From Diphasiastrum complanatum (taxonomy: Eukaryota; Streptophyta; Lycopodiopsida; Lycopodiales; Lycopodiaceae), in NCBI GenBank assembly GCA_029204225.1, contig CM055111.1, forward strand, positions 7,853,099-7,917,098: a stretch of DNA of 64,000 nt, given 5' to 3'. Below are positions 35,324 to 45,714 of the stretch, in pieces. The notes beneath the pieces are model-generated. The model had not been told where the DNA came from, made no database searches, and saw only the letters and a program-made list of their open reading frames with translations. The position numbers were made by a program, and so were the translations under genes. Within the stretch, counting starts at the first letter, position 1. Every line of letters starts with the position of its first letter.

Positions 35324-35904
35324 GTTGTATAAGGCAACATACTAATATTCGGCTCATCATCGAAATCTTCATCCTCCTCCTGAATTGCATCGTCCATAGC
35401 ATTTTGCAAGAATGCGTACTCATTATGGCGTTTCAGCTCATGTCTGATCCGTTTAGGTAGACCTGACAAAAACCACATAATCATAGCATTTACGTTAATC
35501 GGCTCAAGTTCGAACTCAAATCTGAGACGTTTCACCCGTTCAATGTAATCTCGAACCATTTCTCGCTTTCCCATTTTAATTTTACTTAAAAGTAGGAAAG
35601 AGTCTTCCATAAACTTCCGTGGTTTGAACCATGTGATAAGGGCTCTTTTAACAACCTCCCAATCTATACGCTCAGTTTCATCTTGATTATAGTACCAATC
35701 TTGTGTTGCGCCTGTTAAGGCCATAGGAAACAGCTTAAGTTTATCTTGAGAGAAAATTTTGCCATAGACTTCACAAGATTCAGCATAGATCTGAAGAAAT
35801 CTAACTGGATCTGCTAATCCATTATATTTGGGTAGATCCAAATGGGGTGCTCTTCTAACTATAATAGGATTGACTTCTTGAGGAGCACATCCAGGGGCAG
35901 CCAT
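35317..35904 (-). CDS. Ty3/gypsy gag, fused to integrase region by deletion
   Basis: An intact 195-codon frame with ATG at 35,904. Features are HLDLPKYNGLADPVRFLQIY, FPMALTGATQDWYYN and AFFKPR-like WFKPRKFMEDSFLLLSK, the retrotransposon gag core (W-F pattern, capsid-like helices). It continues with DYIERVKRLRFEFEL and an acidic tail EEDEDFDDEPN. No zinc knuckle remains. The frame meets the integrase frame at 35,317-35,323 with a few bases of overlap, so protease, RT and RNase H have been removed by one deletion. The gag would form the particle that packages element RNA. It could still be translated, but the element lacks pol. Confidence 0.8.
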   Translation of the reverse strand: MAAPGCAPQEVNPIIVRRAPHLDLPKYNGLADPVRFLQIYAESCEVYGKIFSQDKLKLFPMALTGATQDWYYNQDETERIDWEVVKRALITWFKPRKFMEDSFLLLSKIKMGKREMVRDYIERVKRLRFEFELEPINVNAMIMWFLSGLPKRIRHELKRHNEYAFLQNAMDDAIQEEDEDFDDEPNISMLPYTTW

Positions 35905-36832
35905 CGTCGTAAATTCAAATCAAGCAGACAATGAGATTGGATCTAGATTTTTCAGTCAAAAACTATCTCAGATCAGATCTGCTAGATCTATTTCACTTTT
36001 TAAGAATCTGATTCTATATCGTGAAAAATATTTTAAAATTCAATCAATCAATACAATGAAAAATTTCTAAGAATCCAAATCAGAATATATCAGATTTGAC
36101 CCAAATTTTGACAGAGACTTGATCTGGAAAATCAGAACCTAAAAATAGGACTGACGAAGGTTCAACAGTGCTATTTTGGAGGAAAAAAAAACTCTCTGAT
36201 CAACTTTTTGGACAATTTTTTAGAAAATAACCTTCGCCGAACTCTCAGATACAAGATCTGACACAAATAAGACTATTAATCGGACGAAGATTTCTGACAC
36301 AAGAAAATACAATTTCTAAAGTTTGACGAGGGTAAAAATCAAGATTTTCTATGATCTGGACAAGAAGAATCTTCGCCGAACTCAAAAATAGTATTTTGCT
36401 GTAAATAGAATGTTCTGGAAACTCGGCGAAGGTTTTGGTGAAGGATCAAGAGTAACACTGGTATTTTTGCAAAAATGTGATTTTTTTGATAAAAATATGG
36501 CAATATGACAACTGATCTTTAGAAAACCCTTCTATTTGGTATTATTCTTCACCGACTTGGCAGTAGATAGATCTGAATCACACCTATGCACAGTGAATCA
36601 GGCGAAGGTTCTTTTTCTATATTTTTTAGGGTTCTGGTAATTTTTTGGTGGTTTGTGACGGTTTTTCTGATGTTCTTGGAAATATGCTGAGAATTAATCT
36701 TCGCCCTTCAAAATGAAGGTTCTGTGATCAAAATCAAGGTGTTTAAAACTCGGCAAAGGTTTCCTGAAAGAAGGTAAAAAGTTATCAGCTCTGATGATGA
36801 GTTTTGCCTCTTTTTGACCAAAATCTGACAGA
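35905..36832 (-). repeat. Gypsy leader with GGCGAAGG/CTTCGCC words
   Basis: The noncoding stretch upstream of gag (reading right to left). Seven motif copies lie at about 36,150, 36,229, 36,373, 36,421, 36,600, 36,696 and 36,751, in both orientations. No primer site or LTR was found. The stretch is cut at about 36,833 by the inverted integrase copy. Confidence 0.7.
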
Positions 36833-37426
36833 TTTTACCGCATGAAGTACCGGATCTAATCATGTTTTCACATGATGGCATGGGTGGAGGACACTTCAGT
36901 TGATGCGAGTCAGTCTGATTGGGAACATAAACTGTATGCAGCATTATGGGCATTCAGAACCGCTTACAAAAATAATACAAATCAAACACCTTTTCAACTG
37001 GTTTATGGTCAAGATGCTGTTATGCCAATTGAATTTTTAATCCCATCTTTACGCATAGCAGCAATGGAACGATTAAATGATGATCAGTCTTTACAACTTC
37101 GCCACGATGCATTGCACAAATTATGTGAAACCCGATTGATGGCAGTTCATGCCTTTGCAGCAGAGAAAGCCCGCCACAAGGCATGGCACGATCTGCGATT
37201 GCATAAGAAAGATCTGGAAGCAGGAGATCTTGCATTGATGTGCAAAACCAAGCTGATCAAGGGTAAGTTGAAGTTTACTGGGGAAGGCCCGTATAAAGTG
37301 AAGGAAATTCTGAACTATGGCACAGTAATTCTTGAGCACTTGGATGGAAAACGATTTGATACTCTAGTAAATGGCAGTCGATTACGCAAGTTTCGGCAGC
37401 CTGCTCCGCCAGTTCAACAAGCCTGA
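36833..37426 (+). pseudogene. Inverted, internally deleted gypsy integrase copy
   Basis: Starts with the same zinc-binding leader as the minus copy (ACCGCATGAAGT, then ATGTTTTCACATGATGGCA, equivalent to 35,253-35,312). It jumps after GGGHFS to ASQSDWEHKLYAALWAF, so the catalytic core of roughly 500 bp is missing. From 36,872 the frame is open to TGA at 37,426: FRTAYKNNTNQTPFQLVYGQ, LRLHKKDLEAGDLALMCKTK, then KGKLKFTGEGPYKVKEILNY and a C-terminal GSRLRKFRQPAPP. This intact end shows what the minus copy has lost. Without the DDE core it cannot integrate DNA. Confidence 0.85.
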
Positions 37427-37500
37427 TCTCAATATATTTTTTCATTTTATTTGTTTTCAATTTTTTGTTTTCAGTATCTAATTTTCTGACTTTTTTTGGA

Positions 37501-38022
37501 AAAAGACAGTTAACGCTACCCATGTAGGCGTCACATTAGGCTTCTGGTGAGATACAATTGGAAAGCATGGATATGCTCGGGAGTATGGACAATAGTGCGT
37601 GACTTGCCTTTTTTACCAAGTTCACATGGATTAGAACGACATGGATTTTTCCTAACACCAGCACATGTGTCCACACCAGGTCTTTTAGCTAGTAAAAATG
37701 TGTATGGTTAAAACTTTTTATACTTTGTCTAAAAACAATATGTAATAATATGGAACAACTACCCATAAACTAATGAGCATGACATAAGCCCTGATATGAT
37801 AATATTAAATGTTATGCTGTTTGGGAAGACTGGATTATAATTTGTAAATGCTATTTATGTTGTTAAGTGGTATAGATTCTTTGGACATGGATAACAAGTG
37901 ACGCTCACCTATGACATTTGTCTTCCCCATTGTACTAACTTGTGATGTTTTGTGTTGTGGGATAGTGGCAAATATACGTTGGACATTTTGAAAGTGGTTA
38001 TGATTTATGGTGCTCTTTAGTC
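37501..38022. other. No feature seen
   Basis: AT-rich. Homology to the spacer of the minus copy ends at about 37,510. Confidence 0.3.
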
Positions 38023-39290
38023 CTATATTTTACTTTTCAGCTTTATGTAACCTTGTTGGAATATGAATAAAGGCTTCAAAGGGTTCAGTCTTGCTTTGCC
38101 AAGAGGAACTATGTGGAGTCCATACTTGATCTTGTAAATCCAAAAGATAGGCATCTTACCATCAGGTAGCTCAAACAAGTCCCACATCATGTTCTTTGTT
38201 ATGGCTGTCATTTCTATTTCCAAATCTGCTTGCCATTCCTTGCACTCCTTTGTTTCATCAAATGAAGCCTTGAACACTAAACCCATCAAAGCTAGGCCTA
38301 TCTCTAGTCTTTAAGGTGGTTTCCGATCCCTTGTAGATCTCCTAAGCTCTCCTTGTTTGCTAGATTTATGATTCTCTTTCTTTTTCATATCACATGTTAC
38401 CTTCAATTACCATTTGGATAATCACTTTGGAGTCTCAACTTGGTCTTCTATTTTTCTCATAGATCTTCCACATCCAAATCAACTTCCTGGTTTACTTTCA
38501 CATGTGATCCATCATTCAAAGGCTCATAAATCATTCCATTCTGCTCATGATTTCCCATCTTGTCAAAAATTGCATCTTTGAAAACAATAAGCTTTTGTGC
38601 AACCTTCTTATACATTATGTATGCCTTAGCCTTCTCATCATAGCCAAGAAAATTGCACTTAACAACCTTTGCACCAAGTTTTATCCTTTTTTACATTAGG
38701 GATATGTGCATAAATATCACAACCAAATATTCTCAAGTGAAAAATATTGGGTTTCATTTAAATTTAATAAATGCTTCATAAGGCATCATGCCTTCCACCG
38801 ACTTGGTAGGACAACTATTGAGTATATGAGTTGTTGTGTTGCAAGCTTCTGCCCAAAAGGTATTTGGTAGGCCTTTGCTCTTGAGCATTGCTCTAGCCAT
38901 CTCCATGATTAACTTGTTCTTGAGTTTCGCAGCTCCTTTTTGTTGTGGTAAATAAGGAGATGTAGTTTGCCTCTTGATTCCTTACCCCCTACAAAACTCA
39001 ATCAATTATGCTGAAAAATATTCACCCTCCTCCATCAGACCTCAATGTCTTGATCTAGCATCTTGTTTGCTTAAGTCTTAAATTCTAAACTTTTTCAATG
39101 CATCTGATTTCTTGCTTATGAAGTAAATTCACATACATCTACTATAATCATCAGTAAAGGTAATGAAATAGAAGTCGCCATTGAGAGATTTCATCTGCAT
39201 GGGCCCGCATAAATCACTATGCACAAGATCTTGGATCCCATTTGCTTTTCTCACTCCACTCTTAAAAAATCTTTCTCTATGTTGTTTGAC
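38023..39290 (-). pseudogene. Ty1/copia integrase-to-RT relic
   Basis: Read right to left: KQHRERFFKSGVRKANGIQD and LVHSDLCGPMQMKSL (preintegrase end and integrase start), YFITFTDD near 39,160, TTSPYLPQQKGAAKLKNKLI (remnant of the P-Q-Q-N-G-V motif), then VEGMMPYEAFIKFK and LGYDEKAKAYIMYKK. Finally an RT start MMWDLFELPDGKMPIFWIY lies near 38,160. Many stops. The right end breaks in the middle of the G-K-Q-H-R motif, exactly where the next copia's LTR-like sequence begins, so this older element was probably the insertion target. Confidence 0.75.
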
Positions 39291-39590
39291 TTAGAATTTG
39301 TTTTTCACAGGAACACAGATCATGCTACACAGTAACACAGACATAAAACACTCTCCACAACAAGCTCACACAACAACTATATTTCTCAAAATGAAATTAC
39401 ACTATACATATAGTTGTTCACTCAGGCAACCCATGCATGACCCAAGTTGCCATTGGCGGGATGTGTGTCCCGTCGACTTGCCTCGTGGCGAGGCCAACTG
39501 ATCCTTATCAACTGATAGGACCCACAGTACAGTAGCACAATGATTCTACTTTAATTATAACTCCCTCCCTTAAAGCAGATTCTAATCTTT
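39291..39590 (-). mobile_element. Candidate 3' LTR of copia element A
   Basis: Lies between the coding end of copia A and the split integrase of the older copia. On the minus strand a polypurine tract AAGGGAGGGAG (39,563-39,575) directly precedes it. No matching 5' LTR is recognised beyond 43,742, so the boundary is approximate. Confidence 0.4.
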
Positions 39591-39620
39591 TTTTATATAG
39601 TCATATACATAGCTTTAAAG

Positions 39621-40358
39621 TCAACAAACTTTAAGTACAGAAAGCTTTGATCTAAACTTATCAAACTTTTCTCCAACAAGTGGCTTAGTGAAAATATCAG
39701 CTAGTTGTTCTTCTATGCTACAATGAGCAACATGAATTTCACGACTTAGCAGCCTCTCACGTATAAAGTGATACTGAATCTCAATGTGTTTGGTTCTCGC
39801 ATGGAACACTGGATTCTTTGCTAGCTGAATGCCACTCAGACTGTCGGTATGTAATGTCGTGAGATTTTTTTACTTCATGCCAACTTCTTCCAAGATTTGT
39901 CTCAACTATATAGCTTCTTGTGCTGCACTACACATTGCCTTATACTCTGCTTCTATGGTGGATAGAGCAATTGTACTTTGCTTCTTACTAGACCAGGAAA
40001 AGCAACTACCACAAAACTGGAATACATACCCTGTGGTGGATCTCTGATCATCATAGTCACCTCCCCAGTCCGCATCCACATAGCCACACAACTCAGGTAA
40101 ACCATCATGCTTCTTGTAAATCAAGCCATACTCTGAAGTGCCTTTCACATAACACAAAATGCGTATAGCTGCCTTCCAATGTGTTTCAGTAGGTGCTGTC
40201 ATAAACTGACTTACAATGCCAACAACATAGCATATATCTGGTATAGTCATGGTAAGGTAGATCAAGCTCCCTACTAACTGCCTATACAACGTAGCATCAA
40301 ATGACTGTGACTCGTCAAGATTAGAAAGCTTTTTACCTGGTTCAATAGGAGTATTCAC
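39621..40358 (-). pseudogene. Copia A RNase H
   Basis: Reads YRQLVGSLIYLTMTIPDICY, then GYVDADWGGDYDDQRSTTGY (catalytic Asp region), SKKQSTIALSTIEAEYKAMC and, after a stop, KHIEIQYHFIRERLLSREI to the end DIFTKPL. Typical copia RNase H ending close to the 3' LTR. Confidence 0.85.
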
Positions 40359-40412
40359 TGGTTTGCAATCCTACAACCTAAACCTGTGCAACAACTCTTT
40401 GACATACTTCAC

Positions 40413-41690
40413 CTATGTTAAACCCACTTTGTGTCCTTTTTGCCACACCTCTACTCCAAGGCAATAATGCATCAAGCTGAGATCTGTCATCTTGAATTGT
40501 TCCATGAGGTCTTTCTTGATCATATCTATCATCTCTTGATTATTTTCCGTAATAATCAAGTCATCAACATAAAGAGCAATCAAAGCAACCATACCATCAA
40601 AGCATAAGACATATAGATTTGGATCAGAATGTGTTTTCACCATCCCCTTTGAACGAAAGTAGACATCAATCCTGCTATACCATGCACGTGGTGCCTGTTT
40701 AAGACCATAAAGCGCTTTCTTCAAGCAACGTACTTTATTTTCCTTTCCCTTCACTACAAAGCCTTTAGGTTGATCCATGAACACCTCTTCTTCTAACTCA
40801 CCATTTCGAAAAGTAGATTTCACATCCATCTGATACAAAGGCCAACCAAAATGTGAAGCTAAAGCAAAAAGTAGACGTAGAGTATTCCACTTACATACCG
40901 ATGCAAAGGTCTCCTCATAGTCGATGCCTTTACTTTGTGCATACCATTTATCACCAATCTTGCCTTGTGCTTTGCTATACTACCATCTGCATGATACTTA
41001 GTCCTATATACCCATTTGCAACCAATGGGTTTCTTGCCAACTGGTGGTTCTACAAGGTCCCATGTGCTATACTTAGCAATTGACTCCATCTCCTCTCCCA
41101 TGGCCTTGACCTAAATGTCATCATCCTTCGCTTCACCACAAGTCGAAGGTTCTTTGCTTTGAATAATGCTAGATAAGAGAGCATAATTTGCTTCATACCT
41201 TTTAGGTTGTGTCTTTTCTCTTGTTGATCTTCATAGCTCTCCCTAGCTAGATGATCCTGGAAAGTCATCCATGTCGCGACTCTCCAACAATCTCTCAGAC
41301 CACTTAGGGAGCTTCCTATCAGGTGATCGGCTTCCTGGTGAAAATGTATCCCATGGTACATCCTTCTCCTTGCGTTTGTCACCTGCAACATCAATCCTTC
41401 TTGCACCAAAAGGTTTGTCCCTACCTCTCCAACCTGTGTCTTGAGGTTGAGTAGTAGTATCTTGAGATGTATCCTCTTTTTCATCAGTTGGAAGGTCAGT
41501 GAATGGATCATCATCAGGTGGTATCCTCACTATACCATCTTTCCCACTGGATGTATCTATCTTCTCAGCATCCTCGTCTTTATACATCTTGGATTCATCA
41601 AAGATAACATCACGACTTACATGGATTTTGTTTTCCACTGGATCAAAATATTTATAGCCTTTCACACGATCATCATATCCTAGGAATATA
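40413..41690 (-). pseudogene. Copia A integrase tail and reverse transcriptase
   Basis: An integrase-RT linker (GYKYFDPVENKIHVSRDVIF and acidic, Thr-rich sequence) leads into RT: EEMESIAKYSTWDLVEPPVG, CKWVYRTKYHADGSIAKHKA. After a frameshift it continues YQMDVKSTFRNGELEEEVFM, CLKKALYGLKQAPRAWYSRI and the catalytic ALYVDDLIIT. The MDVKSTF box has Thr where Ala is usual. It would make cDNA if intact. Confidence 0.85.
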
Positions 41691-41764
41691 CACTTGATAG
41701 CTTTTACATCAAGTTTATGTCTCTCTTCCTTAGGAATGTGTACAAAGGCCTTACATCCAAAGAT

Positions 41765-42866
41765 TCACAAGTGGTTCACCTTTGGCTTCTTCTTCGTGAA
41801 TGCTTCCTCAGGTGTTATCTTTGGTATGACAATGGTAGGACTTCTATTTTGAAGATAGATTGCTGTACTACATGCTTCTGACCCAAAATCTTTTGGTACT
41901 TTCATCTCAGCTAGCATAGATCTGGCACTTTCCACAATCGTACGATTCTTGCGCTCAGCTACACCATTGAGATCAGGAGTATGAGCTTGTGTAAATTGTC
42001 TTTTAATCACTGATCACAAAGATCATTGAAGTCATTAGACTTGTACTCACCTCCACTATCTGATCTTAGGACTTTGATCTTCCTACCTATCTAATTTTTG
42101 ACCAATGCTTTGAAGCTCTTGAAGTTGTCAAATGCATCTGATTTCTTCTTCAAGAAGTAGATCCACGTCTTACGTGACATATCATCAATAAAGGTCATGA
42201 AATAGAAGGCTTTACCTAAGGACATGGTCCTCATAGGCCCGTATAAATCTGTGTGGATTAAATCCAGGATGTTCTTTGCTCTTGCAACACCACCTTTATT
42301 GAATTTTTCTTGATGCTGCTTTCCATATACACAAGATTCACACATTGATTTCAAGTGATCTTCCATGGTAGGCAGTCCCGTTACCATCTCCAATCTTCTC
42401 ATCAAACTGAGGCTTATAGTGACCAAGCCTCTTATGCCACAACTCAGTTTACGATGGAATGGATGATACGAGTCCATGCTATCCCTTGATTGTAGCATTC
42501 AACCTGTACAACTTAGTATTGAGCTCCCTTACTCCATCCACAATAACTTTGAACTTTTGGTTTACATCCTTTACAAAGCAATGATCATGGGCAAATTCTA
42601 CTTTCAACTTTTGATCAGTAATGACTCTAACAGGAAGTAGATTTTTCTTCAAATCTGGTACGTAAAGTACCTCTTTGATCATCCTTCTTTTGCCATCATG
42701 TAGTTGGATTGAAACGGTGCCTATCCCCTTGATCTTGCACACCTCACCATTTGCTTGTGAAACAGACGTTCCATTATCCAACACTTTCAAGCTACTGAAC
42801 CAATTCTTGTTACATGTCATGTGTCTTGTGGCTTCCGAGTCAATATACCATGCTTGATCATCTTGA
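41765..42866 (-). pseudogene. Copia A protease and integrase
   Basis: Protease: WYIDSEATRHMTCNKNWF, where the usual D-S-G-A is DSEA, so the active site is damaged; then VLYVPDLKKNLLPV. After a frame change: preintegrase CESCVYGKQHQEKFNKGGVA, integrase start LIHTDLYGPMRTMSLG (first Asp) and YFMTFIDDMSRKTWIYFLKK. A further gap precedes FTQAHTPDLNGVAERKNRTI (Glu motif), where the usual P-Q-Q-N-G-V is PDLNGV. It ends CSTAIYLQNRSPT. Confidence 0.85.
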
Positions 42867-43742
42867 TTAGATGACAATGCATATAACCTTGTCTTCAATC
42901 TCATCCTCATCGACAAGGTTACATGTTTGTTTTGGTTTTTCCTTGTCTTGTTCCGCCAGGAATTTGTGACATTCACTCTTCCAATGGCCCTTTTTACCAC
43001 AATGGAAGCACTTGTCTTTCTTCTTGGTCTTACTGGAAGATCCCTCATCCTCTTGAGACTTGGCAAATTGCTGCTTAGACTTCTTATTGCCCTTGCTCTT
43101 GCCTTGTTTTTGGTGTGTCGCAAGTGCTTGATCATCAGTATTTTGACGTCTAGCTTTCACCATTTCTCGCCGTTGCTCTTCCTGCATCAAGATTCCTGTG
43201 AGCTCGTCAAAGGTTGGCAATCTTTCTCTTGATGCTATTCCACTCACAAACATCTGATAGGGTTTTGCAATGCTTCACAATATATTGTGCACTAGCTCCA
43301 CATCATGTATGTGCTCACCAATAGAATGCAGTTCATCCCTCATTGTTTTGATTCTAGTCATGTATGTTTGAATGTGCTCTCCTTGTTCCATGTGGGCACT
43401 ATTTAGCTTTGACTTTAGAAACATAATTCTAGACAAATTTGACGTCTCAAACTGCTCTTTTAGCACATCCCATGTCTGTCTGGGTGCAACAGCATCACAA
43501 ATGTGGATAATGATGTGATCCTTCACTGACAAGTTAATGAAGGTCAAAGCCTTCCTCATCTTTTTGTCAAACACTTTGATATTTGCTTCATTTGGCAGTC
43601 TTTTCTCATCACCTGGGATGACTTCCCACACGTCTTTCTCCATAAGTATGTTTTTCATTTTGAATTTCCACACTGCATAGTTGGAAATCCCATCCAATTT
43701 GCTACTTTCACTCAAAATGGACTCTCCCATGTTTGCCATCAC
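42867..43742 (-). pseudogene. Copia A gag
   Basis: Starts MMANMGESILSESSKLDG, with the copia gag N-terminal pattern KLDGISNYAVWKFKMKNIL. It runs on with WDVLKEQFETSNLSRI and MTRIKTMRDELHSIG to a TGA, then resumes in the same frame with ERLPTFDELTGILMQEEQRR. It ends in a perfect knuckle CFHCGKKGHWKSEC (C-x2-C-x4-H-x4-C). The protein would bind element RNA and build particles. One in-frame stop separates the halves. Confidence 0.85.
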
Positions 43743-44250
43743 AAAACTGCTTGAAAATTATGCCGTAGGCCAAAAACAGTATGTCGAGGCCAACAGTGAT
43801 GTCGGAAGTTGAAAATAATGACCTGCACTTTTTTCCTTACTAGGCCACTCGCCGCTTTTCCACCAATTTGAAAGCCAAATTGGCGTCGCCTTCAGAAATG
43901 CATTCAGTCATCAACTCCCAACTACGTGCCCAGTGGAATGGTGAGATCACTTTTGGCACACTCTGAACACTTTCTCCGCTGCAATCACTCTATTTTGTTG
44001 TACCGTACTTGCGAGTACAGTCCGGGTGCCCTTCGTTTGGAGGTTATAGCCTTTCGTTTGGGTCAAAACGGGCAAAGGACAAAAAAATAGGGATTTTCTT
44101 TGTTTTTGAACTGTTTCTTCACCTTGAAGAAACTTCACTCTTCACTTGTAAAGGGACCCAACTCCCATTTCAATACGAAAATTTTTAATGAAGTTGAAGG
44201 CTAAAATGCACTTCACTTCAGGGCCCTCTTCAACAACCCTTCAGACCACT
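43743..44250. other. No gene resolved
   Basis: Possibly a 5' leader or broken LTR of copia A. No primer-site sequence is found. The word TTTTTAATGAAGTTGAAG recurs from 12.87 kb. Confidence 0.3.
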
Positions 44251-44252
44251 GC

Positions 44253-44325
44253 CAAGTTCCTTTATGAAAATATCATTGTGCGCTTCGGGTGCCCGATGGT
44301 ACTAGTCAGTGATCGCCGAAGATTG
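44253..44325 (+). pseudogene. Gypsy integrase sliver
   Basis: KFLYENIIVRFGCPMVLVSD (second catalytic Asp region). It closely resembles the integrase at 34.9 kb but lies on the opposite strand. Only about 75 bp survives, flanked by unrelated sequence. Confidence 0.7.
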
Positions 44326-44329
44326 ATTG

Positions 44330-44690
44330 AATGCACCTTAATCTAAAATGCCTCCTCTCAATTGATTTCTTCCATGGCCGAATCTACTATTTCGACCTCT
44401 TGTAGCAAAAGCTTGGTCAAATCCTCTATTGTGTTGGCTCACATTCTTGCATCATTGCTCTTCTTGTAGCAACAAACCTCCCAATTCTTCATAGTTGGGT
44501 AGCCACTCCCATGTAGCTATCTATACTCATGACCAAGATTTGGAATGGGTCATCCAAGTTGTTCAGCATCAACTATACAATTTCCTGGTCTTGAATTCTC
44601 TCACCAACTGCAACCAACTGATTCTGAATCTCCTTCACTTTCAAGAGGTGTTTGGCATTGTTGTCCATGCACAATGTAGAACTTTGGTCC
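44330..44690 (-). pseudogene. Copia gag fragment
   Basis: Reads AKHLLKVKEIQNQLVAVGER, ILVMSIDSYM and, in another frame, NVSQHNRGFDQAFATRGRNS, the gag core and basic linker of a copia. Ends abruptly at the gypsy sliver. Confidence 0.6.
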
Positions 44691-44729
44691 AACTTTAGAA
44701 TGATCATTATCCTAAGTATAGACCTCCTT

Positions 44730-45311
44730 CTAAGGTTTTATAGTAGCTTCCATAATTGATATAAAGAATATGTCCAGATGGGATGCTTCACTATTTCTTA
44801 CATCAATTTCACATGTCAAAATGTGAATAGAACGTGAAGAACCAAATAGAATGTAAACGAGATGATTCCTCCATGCTATCAACTTTGAACTCTCTATAAA
44901 ATTAAAGCAACCAAACAATAGATTTGAGCGATGAACCATTGCTTGCATGTATCCTCCCTCTCTATCCTTTCTTGCCATGTATCCACCATGAAACTCCATA
45001 AATGAGCCTCCATCTTCATTCTGCCATAAGATGCCATCATCACTTGAATACTTGATCATGAATGAGTGATATGATAAACCTAAAATATCTTCATTTCCAT
45101 CAACAAAACTAGACAAGAATTCTAGTACATCTCCAACATCAAAATGATGCACACCAATGTAGCTAGTTTGACCACATCTTGACAATTTGCACACATCCAC
45201 ATGAAATTGCTCAAACATGAGATAGAACAAGTAAAGTAAACTTGAACCACACTTCCTTGCTGATCCTTTGACTTTACTTGACTCTTCAATAACTTGCAAA
45301 AACAGATCCAA
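44730..45311 (-). CDS. Intact 193-codon ORF of unknown function
   Basis: An open frame inside an otherwise shredded patch. It overlaps the end of a copia protease/preintegrase frame. The peptide starts MDLFLQVIEESSKVKGSARK and includes FHVDVCKLSRCGQTSYIGVH, FMEFHGGYMARKDREGGYMQ. No gag-pol motif is seen. It may be chance in an LTR or a captured segment. Confidence 0.25.
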   Translation of the reverse strand: MDLFLQVIEESSKVKGSARKCGSSLLYLFYLMFEQFHVDVCKLSRCGQTSYIGVHHFDVGDVLEFLSSFVDGNEDILGLSYHSFMIKYSSDDGILWQNEDGGSFMEFHGGYMARKDREGGYMQAMVHRSNLLFGCFNFIESSKLIAWRNHLVYILFGSSRSIHILTCEIDVRNSEASHLDIFFISIMEATIKP

Positions 45312-45334
45312 ATCATCTCACTTGTCACACATCC

Positions 45335-45713
45335 AACTTGGTTAGCAATAACACAAGCATCTAGTTTGAATAATTTTTCTTGTCTTTTACCTTTTGCAAT
45401 CAAGACATCCTTTCTTTTGATCATACAAGAATCTCCATCAAACTCCACTTTAAGACCTGACTCACACTAAGTTCTTAGTAATAGATGGAATGAACAAAAC
45501 ATCCTTCAAATGAACATTCCTATTTGTAGAGAGAGAAGTAGGAATTGTGCCAATCCCTTTGATTGCACACTCACCATCATTGGCCATGTAGATCACCCTC
45601 TTGTCATCTCCATATGCCAACAAAGAAGTGAAATACTCTTTGTGAAAAGTCATGTGTGAGCTTCCTCCACTATCAATCCACCATGGATCAATATCTCCAA
45701 CAAAAGAACTCAA
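45335..45713 (-). pseudogene. Copia protease and preintegrase fragment
   Basis: WWIDSGGSSHMTFHKEYF contains an intact D-S-G motif; then DGECAIKGIGTIPTSLS and LKDVLFIPSITKNLV. It continues as QEKLFKLDACVIANQ. It joins the RT of copia B at about 45,714, an out-of-order junction (RT followed by protease on the same strand). Confidence 0.75.
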
Positions 45714-45714
45714 A

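Larger units (their letters stand above)
34120..37500. repeat. Inverted repeat of gypsy integrase ends (arms about 600 bp)
   Basis: Arm 1 at 34,120-34,723 and arm 2 at 36,899-37,500 are reverse complements with scattered differences (for example CAGGCTTGTTG at 34,198 against CAACAAGCCTG ending at 37,425). The 2.2-kb loop holds the rest of integrase, gag and leader. Confidence 0.85.
39591..43742 (-). mobile_element. Ty1/copia element A, nearly full length, frameshifted
   Basis: Order right to left: gag (with zinc knuckle), protease, integrase, RT, RNase H, which is the copia order. At least four frameshifts occur between domains. No primer site was found at the right end, so the 5' LTR is lost or too diverged. 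Confidence 0.85.
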
